DNA of 60,695 nucleotides from a virus: positions 1-60,695 of IMG/VR virus record IMGVR_UViG_3300032047_000012. One strand, written 5' to 3'. Numbering within the stretch: the stretch's first letter is position 1; every line of letters begins with the position of its first letter. The position numbers and the translations under genes were made by a program. Positions 9,409 to 21,400 of this stretch are shown here, piece after piece. The notes beneath the pieces were generated by a model that had not been told where the DNA came from, ran no database searches, and was given only the letters and a program-made list of their open reading frames with translations.

Positions 9409-12400
9409 TCTTCGTCCCCTGTTCTCTCATATTGTTGACGAGGGTCAACCTCTTTTTCAGAGTTAACCTCTACTTGAATCATCTCCAACATTGTGAAGTA
9501 GTCATATGGGTAATTATACCCGTATTCAGGTTCTTTCGTGCCAACCTCAAAATCAAATTTGAATCTGCTGTCATCTCTTGAATCTTGGGTCATCTTGTAG
9601 TAGCTTTTCTCCGCCTTTCTCTTTACCTTGAAAGTCATCCAGCGAATACCCTCTGGTAGTTCTCCCATATTTCCAAAGAACTCGTGCTTGTTGATTTCGT
9701 GGTCAATTTCAACAGAGTCAAGCATTGCTTTTTTCGCAATCTTTGGCTGCACGCCCTGCCAAATGTTAGAAAGATCTTCTCTATCAAGCGTGTGCTTGAA
9801 TTCAAAGAAATACATTACAAATGGATCTTGGTTCTCAAAGGTTTCAAAGTCGTAAAGTGGCGGAACATTGTACTTTTTCATACCTTCAATCATATTCGTT
9901 ATAGAAGTTTGTCGAATTTCTTCTCCTGCCTCGTTTGTATATATAACACCATTGATGTTGTGTTTGCGCTCTTGCTCCCTATATTCTAACTTATTAATCT
10001 TGATAAAGTTCTTATCGTCGACCAGTACGGTAGCAGGACTGCCAAGTGCTCGAATGGGCTTGTCCAAGAAAGGTATCATTACAACTGCTTCTGTTATTTC
10101 TTTTTCGTCAGCGACTCGTCCTACTTGCTTGGTCTCTGGTGTGAAACCACAAACCTCAATAAGTGAATTTTTTGAGTCGGAAGTGCCCTGTGGAAAACTT
10201 TCTCTTATAGAAATTGTTACTCCATTTCCGTCTTGCTGTTTGCCGTAGCCTGCCCAAATGCCTGAACCAGTTCTTTTGTCTTTTATGAACCTTTCTGTAT
10301 TTTGAGTGTTCAAATAAGAGGATGTGTAATCATAAGTACCAGAGTCAGTTGTCTTGCTCAAAGTTTCCTTTGACTCCTTGTTGATCCCGAGTGCATCCAA
10401 GGTTCCTTCGTCTGAAGCGTTGGAGGAATCCGAGAAATCAAATAGAGGGCATTCGAATTTGGTATAGATAACCCAAGTATCAAGTTCCGTATTGTTTGCT
10501 GAACTTATGGCTGTTGGGCTTCCATCAGCATCAAATTCTTGCCTGCTGATCTTTGTCTTTCCAAATAAGTTAATACTCGAATCAAGTGGCATCTTTGACG
10601 TCCAAGCAGCAGAGTTTTCAAAATCTCCGTCGAATGGGTCTTGCGTGGATCCAGCACCAGTATCCGAAGTGTTCGATAGATTCTTCCCTCGGAATAAACT
10701 AGCAGCCTGTTTATTTTCATACTGAACTGTTGATTGTTCTAAAATCTCGTCCAGCGTGTATTTTTTAGTTTCTGTTGCTGTGAATGCAATTCTCGCCACT
10801 GACTCTCCATAGAAATAAGGAGGAGTATATGGAGCATATGCTGGGTCTTCAATCTTTTCAAACGAGCCAGATTTAGGGTCGATAAACAACCAGTCTTCAG
10901 TTGTGTTGACATAGCCGCTGGGTGGTCCAAAGTATCGACCGCCGAGTGAGCCTGGGCTTCTAACTACTGAAGACTCCTTACTTTGTCGTAAAGCAACATC
11001 CATGTAATAAGTAGAGCCCGAGGTCATTGCTGAAAATTCGTTTTCTGGTCTTGAACTAAATGAAGATAGTTGCTCTTCTTTTATAAAGAATTTTACGGTT
11101 TCTGACAAGAAGTTGTTCATTGCTAGTTCATATCTAAAGTCTTTCTTTCCTGCGGAATCTCCACTTAATTCGAAGTAAGGGTAGCAATATTCGTCATAAT
11201 TGCCAGTCGAGGGGATTGTCTCGAAGAATGAGTTATAATAAGATGAATTCATCAAAAAATGTTGATTACTCTTTTTCTCTACATAAATCTCTACTGACGG
11301 GTCTGGCTTGTATCTCTCGTTGTTAGTCCCATCAAGCAAATATTCAACGGGGTTTAATAAAGATTCAAAAGGGAGTCGCTTATTTGGCGAATTAGTAGTA
11401 ACGAGAGTGTCGAGTTTTTGACCAAAATCCAGTTGATGAAACTGACCGTAAAGGTGACTAACAACATCTGCTCCTGTGGGGATAGTATCTCCAATCCTAG
11501 CGGGGTCAAGACTTCCTAAAGTATAAGGATCTACAACATCTGCTCGGTGAAGCCTAAACCAGTATGGAGTAGCGTCTTTTAAATATTTTGTTTGAGGGTT
11601 GCCGCTGGTATCGAAAACCTGAATTGTTTGACCAAAATAACTTGGCTCCATTCCGCTCTCATTTGTATATGTTACCCAGTCACAAGCGATGCCTGCCTTG
11701 ATTGAGTTGTAGAGAATACCAGGAGCAAAGAAGTGTTGTAATGCTGCTTGAATTGCCTGGTCTTTATAAACCTTTTCGTTGTGAAGAATATCTGGTGAGA
11801 CTTTTTCTACGAACAAGTTTGCTAATTGTACTGTTCTATCTTGCGGATAAAACCCTTCATAAGGAAGAAGCTTCTTTATAGCATTTACTTTTAATCTAAC
11901 CTTCTTTGTAGTTTCTAGTCCAAGTTCGTCGTGCTTTGCGTCGGCAGCTTCAATAAAATTGATGTCATCCGTATGAACATAAGAGTTAAAGAACTCCTCA
12001 TCCCACTGACCTTGGGTTACAACCTTGTCGTAACTTGGAACGCCGATTCTATGCCAAACAGAAAGGCTTGCTTCTATCAACTGTTGTTTTGCTACGGTAT
12101 AATTTAATTCGAAATCTACCAGGTTGATATTGGGGGAATTCGCACTCCCCTTCACATGAATCGCTCTCGGCGTAGAGGTATCACTAGAGACGTCGAATTC
12201 GTCGTTATCTACGGTCGCAGGCACTGGTATAGAAACAGACCCAAATGGGGACCAGGTAGTCTGTATCTCTGTGGTCTCGTACAATCCATTTCCAACAATT
12301 TGACCATTTGCAACAAGTTCATTTACGTTGTTTGGAACGCCATTATTGTATATTGCAGCAATAGATGATGAAGGTAAAATGCCTCTAAACATTGTAAATT

Positions 12401-15400
12401 CGTCAAGAAGACCTCTGAATCTGTTACTAGACGCCTCCATTCCTAGCCTTGCGACAAATGCGTGTTCCATATTTCTAAGTTGTAGGTTATCAGTAAATTC
12501 AGAGGCATCGTAATCTTCGAACCAAGGTTTAGTCCCACCATGCTTCCACTGACCGATTGGACAAGGAGAATATCCCTTAATAGTAGACCTACCTGACCAA
12601 TTTACATCCTCTAATTCTCGAATATGAACTCCATAAAGCTCCTCACCGTTGAGCCACATTTTTATCAAAAAGTTTAAATTAGGGTTGGCAATACTGTCTG
12701 TCTCTGGTGGGACTACTTGCAAGATTATATTATTCATCTTCCCGTTTTCTAAAAATGCCACAGAGCCGTCAGATTTAAAGAAAGTGTAAACGGTAGAGTC
12801 GTCGTTTACAGTTTGCCCTGGGAGTCCATTATCCGTATTATCAGTTACAACGAAGGTTAAACCAAGATTTCTGTAGTCTGAACCTGTAGATTCTCCATCA
12901 GAGTAGTAATATTGAGAAAATAGGCAAACTCTGTTTTCGCCTTCAGTGTCAAATAAACTCCATACACATTTGGAAGTACTTGTATAAGTTTCTTCTGGTT
13001 GAGCCCAGATGGAAATCGCAATTGGGTCTGGAGTGTCTGGTAAAATCCCACCTACAAGATCTGTAAAAGTCAAGGCGTTGGGACCCTGGGGTGTAGCACC
13101 TGGTGTTGTGGATTCGTCGTTAGAGAAGTTATCCAGCGTAATATCCAGGTAATCGAGAACCGAAGAAATAAGATTAAACTTACCTGCTGCGCTGATTCCA
13201 TCCTGGTAAGGTTCAATAGAAATATAATTCTCAACATCTGATGCAAATATCTCCACTTCGGAGTTTACACTGTTTGTGATATCAAAATTACTACCAGCAG
13301 GACTGTGGATCGGATTGTATCCAAAGAAGCCTTCGGCGTTGTTCTTTACGAGTGCAGTGTCCGTAGAAGACGTCGGATAAGCGGCGATGGCTAATGAGTC
13401 ATCTTCCTTTTTGAGAGAATAGAATGTAGAAGTTTCTTTTATAGAAGTTCCGCTTGATAAAGTATGGGACTCTCCGTCGTGGCTTGCTCCGTCAAGAGTA
13501 AGGAAATCATAATTCTTTGTTCTAAAATTACCGCCGTTCTCTAAAATGTACTTGTCCATATGCTCTGATATTCTGAACTCGGATACAAGACCATAGTTTT
13601 GTGCTGCAAGTTTGACTTCTTCTGAAAAGGAATCATAGTCGTTGTAGTTTGCTTTTTGACCAGAAGTAATAGGCTTTCTATTTATCCAACCTTCTGATTC
13701 TTTATAATTCTCATTATAAGGGTTATGGTAAAGCTGCGGTGAAGGAATCGGTGCTGTTTTGTTTCTAGTAATTTCGCTTGAAAAATACACAGGTACAAAA
13801 TCGCTAGAAGTTGCCTGTGGTTCGCAGATGCCTTCCAGACCCAAGAAAGAGCCTGTTGAACTTGTACCATTCAATGGGTGAGAAGAATCGGTCAAGTCCA
13901 AGTCTTTTCTTGTAATCATATGGCGCATCCTGGCTTCGCCCATATAAGTCAAGTCACCAATAACTTTGTAATACTCATTATCTGTAGAGTCTGTCTGGTG
14001 GAAGTGAAAGCTATCCATAACATCTACTGAAAACTTCTGCTTGAACAATCTCTTAAACTCAGGAGTCATTTCATACCCAAGTTTTGTTGTGTTAGAACAC
14101 TTGACTCTATCAAACATTTTGTCTTTCCAAAAGAACTTATAAGTATCGAACTTTGTTCGTGTTCTTGTCTTTCCAAGACCAACGTTTTTATGCTTTGGAA
14201 AGATAATCTCTCTTGCGACTGAACTAGAAAAGAGGAGTTCTGCCTTCTTGAAGATTTCCATTAAAGTCTCAGAAAACCCCTCTCCACCTGTCTTATTAAT
14301 ATCGACGGCACGAGTTAACATTTCGTTTGAGAACATTTCCAAGTTGTTGGAATAAGAGTAGCTTATAGGGTTGGAATTTGTAACAATACTGCGACGCCTG
14401 ACTTCCATGCGCTCTGGAGACTCTAGTTCTCCACTTTCTTCACGAATAAATGTATCGTATCTTTCATTTAAGACATGGTGAGTATTTGGTTTATTCCAGA
14501 CAACTGCTGGTTCAATATAAGAAGTTACGGTTCTTTCTGTGATCCCAACGCCAGAAGCAGGAACTAATTGAGAATAAGTGTTGGTCCTTCTTTGATTCAT
14601 AACTGCTGCTTTTTCAACATTTCTTATGAATCGCCAGCCTCCGCCTTGGAAGTCAGCATATGGAGCATCATAACCTTCGTTGCCCTTTTGGACGTGAATC
14701 TCGTCGTAGTATCCGCTAAACATAACTGGAATAGAGCCAGAAGCACACTGATGGTGGGGGTGTATATAATCGGCAGCACCTGTTCTGTATTTATCATAAT
14801 CTATTGACGCAGTAACAAAAGCGTATTGTAAATCTGACCTTGGTATCTGGTGGCTTACATAAGCGTTATCATAGTCTGTCGTACAGCCTGTGTCTAATGG
14901 TCTAAAGAAAGCATTTCTATTGACCTTGTGAACGGAAGGTAAGACTGGGCTAGAACTTTCATAACCTTGTGACCCTTCGTGGAACCCACTATGAGTATAA
15001 AGCCTCTTTGCGTAAGCCGAGCGTACATCCGAGTTCCTATTGTTTATTCCTGAATATGGGCTGAATTCTTCTGCGATTGCGTCAAGGTAACCTCTTGTCA
15101 TTGTAAGAGACTCGCCAGGAGCAGAGAACCTTTCTACGATAACGTGCTCTGACCTTCCTCTGTCTGGTAAAGTGAAACCTGCACTTCGCTTCCTTCTGCC
15201 TACAAAATCTATGATAGCAGTTGATTCGTCGGCTGGATCTGTACCACTATGTTCGTTACCCACTACGAACGGAGATTGATTCATCTTCGATCCAAAAAAC
15301 CTTGATGTGAACTCAATGCCCGTTGGGGTGCCGTGATTTGTCAGAACCGAGTCTTGGGCATCGTGAACTAATTTCCACCAAGAGATTATATTAGAATAGG

Positions 15401-18400
15401 AAGATAATATACTTAAGTCAAAATCATTCTGATTGTATATTTCAGTTACTTCTCCCTGTGATAGAACCTTGTCGTAAATCGCAGTACTTCTCATTTTTCC
15501 TTCATAAGAATAACCTAAACGAAGTACATTTCCCATCGCCTGCATCTCGTCGTAGACACCAGAGGTGCCTACAGAGACTGAACTTTCTACTGAATTTATA
15601 TATATTTTGACGGCAGATGACGGTAGAGCATTCCAATCCCCATTGTATGTTACCGCTATATGATACCATATACCAGGAGTAGGTGAAAAACTAGCATCAG
15701 CATAGGCAAATGATCCACCAGTCAACTGTAGTGTCAGACCATAGGAGGATGAATAAGACAGTTGATATTCTGTAGATTTCTCTAGTAATCTACTTAAGGC
15801 GTCGAGGGGAGAGGTAAAATTCACCCACATAGAAATTGTAAACGGGTCGTCATTGTCATTGTTATTTTGATTCGTAAATGATAGTGAGGAATCAGATGCT
15901 ACATCTATCTTGTCGGTGCTTTCAAAGAGCGCATATCCTTCAAGGTCATAATCGCCTAGTTGTCTCTCTGGACTTAACTTAGTTATGAAACTATTGTTTT
16001 GGGTTCTGCCAGATGTCTGAACTACTTCATAGTCTCTTGTATAATTGCCCAAAGGAGAGTTGGTTGTCGTGTTCGTCTTTATATTTCTAATGTTGACAGG
16101 GCGTTTGGCTACCTCGTCTCTTGTATATCTTGCTGCTGGATTATTAGAATCAACCTCTTGTGGGTGCTTCAAAATGCCAGAATCATCTAGGTAAAACTCT
16201 GGTCTGTCCGCAGGTGTCTGTTCTGTAAAATGTATATGCCTGTGTTGATTTCCACCAACCCAAGTCTCCGTGAATGGACCCTGCATTGGTATCTCTGCGT
16301 CATCGCCATAAGAGTCGTTGTGGTGTCCCGATATAACTGCCGTAGTGTCTATACCTGCGTCACGGTCTCTGTATCCGTAGTAAGGATAGATAGTATCACC
16401 ATCGAAGGTACTTGTTAGATTAAGTTCTGTGTCAGATATTGTGACTGTTACAGACCTCTTCACTGTGTAAAGTTTCTTCCACTCTTCATAAGTTACTGGA
16501 TTTGTTGCCAAAGTTGGTGTGATGCCGACAGTGGCTGGGTTACCTGGGATTATTCTCGTTGCTGCTCTGATAAAAGCATTTGGGTCTTTCGTCTTCGCAG
16601 AATAGTTAACTCCGCCGTGGACGCTCTTGGCTATATCTAGGTTTAGCTTGTAAGGTTTGGAGAGGGCTCTATTGGCAAAAGTTCTGCCCTCGTAAGTTGC
16701 GCCTGCTGGTGTCCTAAGGACAGGCTTGCTTTCTTCTACGAAATTCTTTGCAGGAGCGACCCCTCGGTCGACGACTTGAACCATTCCTTCTGTTGTTCTT
16801 GTGGCGACTTTTCTAAGTATCTCTCTATTATCATCGACATCAGAGTTACCAGTTGGAATGTCGGAGGCACTGACTCGCTGGTCCTTCCAAAGAAAAGTGT
16901 CCCTGCCTCCAGAAAAGCTACTATAACTTCCCGAATCGTAAGCAGGAGTCTGTCCTGAAAATTCTATAGTAATTGTAGTATTTCCCTGTACGCCTTCATT
17001 GTCTTGCACAAGGGTGACTGAGTTATCAGCAGAGATAGCTGAGATAGCGAGAGATGTAGTTGCAGTGATCGCTGATACAAACTCTGCCGCTATTGCTGTT
17101 GTACTTGACATTCCATTTACTTGGACCGCTATGTTGTTTCCAAAAATGACTTGACCAGTAGTATAAGTATTGTCATCATCAAATACAAAATTCCTTGTAG
17201 TTGAATTAGAATCTATCAGAGTAATGAATTTATTATCATAGTCAGAAGCTGTTGAGCTTGTGAAATTAATAAAAGCTGATGCAAAAGTAGGAGTGCCGTC
17301 CTTCCAACTATAAGTAAGTTCGTTGATACCTCGCATAACACCCATTGGAGGTTCGCCTGGCATCTCTAATGTTGGAAATTTGGTCCAGTATTTGTTACGC
17401 TCAAGAACGTGAGACTCAACCATATTCCTTAAGTCTGCTGAAAAGTTGCTTGATACTGGAATAAGCTCTTGTATCATAAGCCCAATAGAAGAGTCTATCC
17501 ACTTATAAAGCTCTATGTACTTTTCTAAACTTGGGACATTATTGACTTTTTCAAAATATCGTGCTCTGAATTTTTCAAGAGTCTTATACTCCATTCTGTA
17601 TCTATTGACTGGTTGACCGATAAGGTCATTGAACTCAACGATAGTAGCGAACAGATTTATCATATCGTCGGATATGACTTGATACATACTCTTTTCTGCT
17701 GCAAAAAAGTGAGTTGTTATTTGAGCATCTTTTGTAAAAGTTAAATCGTCCTGTGAGCGGATCTCAATAAGGTCTTCTGAATTTATTACTTCTGGTGGTC
17801 TGTGCTTCGCAGAGTGAACGTATTCTCTATTGACAATTTGTTTATCGTCATTTGTGAAGTGTTTGCCTCTACCAGTTACTTGACGCCCTACTAGGTTTGT
17901 GAACCAACCGTAAGTGCCAGAATACTCTACGTCCGATAACGGAGTTTCTGAAACAACTACTGCCGTACCTTGAAGGGTACCGTTATTTGAACCCACATAG
18001 TCTTTTATTCCGTTAGCACCCGTTGTATCAAGGTCATCTCCCATTTTCCACCAAGATATAATATCGCCATATACAGAAGCCTTCGACAAGTCTTTGACTT
18101 TTCCGCCGTTGTATATTTCCGTGACCTCGGCTGATGACAGAGCCTTATTAAATACTGCGGTGTCGGCGATGTAATCATCAAACGTGTTCCCAGTTGGAGT
18201 ATCTGTGCCGCCGATGGTTGTAACGATATTGTAGTTGGGCATGCCAGAATATTTAGTATTCGTCACGGTCTTGCCTGTGGTAATCTCTGTGCCATCTTTA
18301 TAAACTTTAAGACCTGAAACACTCTCACTTCCGTCATATGTAGCTGTTATAAAATGCCAATTATTAGAAGTTAGGTTTGCAACAGAGGAATTAAAATAGA

Positions 18401-21400
18401 GTCTGTTTGTAGTTGAGAATGCTGTGATTTCTGCTGCATTATAGTCTTTGTCAGCATATAAATAAACCTTTAATTTCCCGTTTACGTGCTCTACTAACCA
18501 CTCACCGAGTTGAGGCGCTGTGCCATCTCTGTCTCTTCTAGATATGATAACACCTGAATCTGTTGCGATGTTGCCGACCTTTACCCAAGCGGATATAGAA
18601 AATGGTCTGTCTGTGCCTGCACCATCTGTAAACGAGAGGTCATCGGAGTCTGCGATGTCTATCGTATCTCCGTCAGCGAGGAACTGAATTGATTTTTGAT
18701 TAACATCAGATTCAGTTATCGTATTACCCTGTGAAAGGTCATTTACAATAAATTCTCCACTTCCGTCTGTTGTTGAGACCTCGGAAAAGTCCCAGTGCAT
18801 TGCAAGTGTGTCCCTCTTGGGAACTTGTATCGTTGCAAACTCTGCATCGTGGCTATAAGCTTCTTCGCTTGGATGAAGGCGACCAAAGTTTGAAGCGTCA
18901 GAAGCGTGCGCTCTTATTTCCTCGTTCGTAACATTATCATACCAGAATAAGGTAGAAGAGATTTTTACCCTTGTATCATTATCCAGTGTATCTGTTTCGG
19001 CTGGGGTGTGCTCTGGGTCTCCAGAGCTACGCAAGGCACCAATGGATACATATTTATCTTTTGCTAGTAAAGCTCTTGCGCTTGCTTCCGTAACATCTGC
19101 TGTAACTGTTTCTTCATCCTCTACAACGTCTGCGAGCATTCTAACACAATATAACTCTGCTCTATAATCGGTCGTAGAGCCCCCAGAAACGACGCCTGAT
19201 AGACTTTTCTTGGGAACTAGTCTAACTGCTAGGTTCCACTTTGAGTTTTCGTAAACTGACTTGAAAAATTGAGTTTCTAATGTTTGTCCGTCCATCGTAA
19301 GAACGAACTTTACGTTCTCGGATGTAGCGTCAGAACCTTCTTTTACCGCTTTGAGATCAAATAAATCATTAGCGGAATATGAAGTGGTGTATTCACCCAA
19401 GTAGGCAATATGCTCTTCAAGATTGGTCGGGACATCGTACCCTGGATGGTCTGATGATATTCTTTTTGGAAAAATAACTTCTGTTTCAAACGTGAATGAG
19501 AGATTGGGCTGCCTATCATATCCAACACCTCTGATATAAGAATTGGAACTTGCGTTAGACGGGTCTTCCTTTGTATAAACAAGACCTTGGTCTCTATCTG
19601 CATTGTTGAAGTCTACAAACTTTTTCTTTATAGCAGTTGTTCTTCTTGAGTCCTCCAGCAGATAGTCTGCTCCGTCGGAGTACATATTAACCTTCAGGAG
19701 TTCGTCGTCAATACCAAAACATCGGATAAGGTTTCTAAATGCCTTTTCAGTTCCCTTTGACTTATAAATATAAGAAAGGTTGTTATAGATGTTTTGGTAA
19801 ATGGTGTTCTTTACGTCTTGAAGCTTTTCTTCAAACTTCTCTTGCTCTCCACGAGAAAGGATTTCCTCAAAGGCACTTGCTTCTGTGAAAAGGTCTGGAA
19901 CAATCATTCCCGCTGATTCTAATGTTCTTCTAATCAAAGAGTAAGGTTTATTTGTCCTTTCCTCTAGCGTGTGATATTCAATATCCTTGAGACTCACAAG
20001 CTCTTTAATTTTCACCTGGGCTGAATCAAAGTAACTACTCATTACCTGGGTTAGTTCTTTTGTATTTTCGCCCGAAGCTTCATCTTCTTCAATAATCCAA
20101 GCTGGGAGCGTATGATAAATGCTTGAGTTATTATTGTAATCATAAACAAGACCCGTATCCATATAAAGTTTTTTTGCAGAAATGAAATCGGGATGAGATG
20201 AATATATAATAAAGTCTTTTTCTTCTGCTACTTCGAACAAACCTGATTCGTCAAAAGCTGAAGTCGTGGCTCTCGCTGTGGTGGTATAATTTGTTATTGT
20301 TCCGTTTGAAATTCTTCCAGAATAGTCTAGAACTGTTGAATCGATTGCAGCATCAGTTGTGATACCTTCATTAAACTTGTAATAGATACCAAGGTCTACT
20401 TTTCTGTTCTCTGTATTATACTTATTATCGTCAGTATTAGTTCCGCCGTTGACGTTGGTCAGCCAGTAGCGACCTATCTCTTCTGCTGTCCTAACTCTTT
20501 TCCAGAAACGAAACTCGTCAAGGTAAAGACCGTTGACCGTGTTGGTTGATGCTGCGGTGCCGTTGGCTAAAAGATATGTCGTTTTTTGAGATACCGTACC
20601 GAGGTTTGTACCACTGGTTATTGTGCCTACAATAGTTCCGTTCTTATAAATCTCTGCTTTTATATTTGAACCAGAATTAATAAATGAAAATGCATAGTGA
20701 GCCCAAGTAGTTCCGAGCAAGTCAGTTATTGTTGTTTCACCAGAAACTCCACTCAATCCAACATCAGCGTCGTCGGTATAAACTAGTGAAACCTTATTAG
20801 TGGTAGTGTTAAACTGAACCTGTATTCTGTTCCCATTTTCATTTCCTACAACTACTGGATAAACATCTCCTGAAACCGAAGCTTCTAGTTTTGCCCAGAA
20901 TTCAATAGTGTTCCCGAGGGTTCCGTCAATATACAGGTTAGAATTTCTATAAATGGAAGTGTCCCAAATATTTGAGTTACCCTGCTTTACTGGATATTGC
21001 TTTGAGAGTTCTTCTTTTTCGCCCTCTGTGATGCCTGGCTGGTTGTTTGGACCGCCCTTTACAACAATAGATTGGTTTGTTCCTAATTTTACGTGACCTG
21101 CTGCTTTAGGGTAAGCGTTGTCAAGAATCCAAAGGTCTAGCTCGGATGAGTCATATAACCACTTCTCTTTTTCAGAAAGTGAGCCGTCGTATGGATAAGT
21201 CTGGTATACTCTGTTGAAAGAATCTTCATAATATTTTTGAGCGGAACCATAGAAGGCAAAGTTCTCTGGTTTTGAATAATCAATGTGAGAATGAAACTTA
21301 TTATTTGCTCTTACTACATCTCTTACGAGTTCTGTTGATTCAAGATCTGATTTTATCTTTGCTTCTTGACTTTTAGTAAGAACCTTGTTTCCCTTTTTGA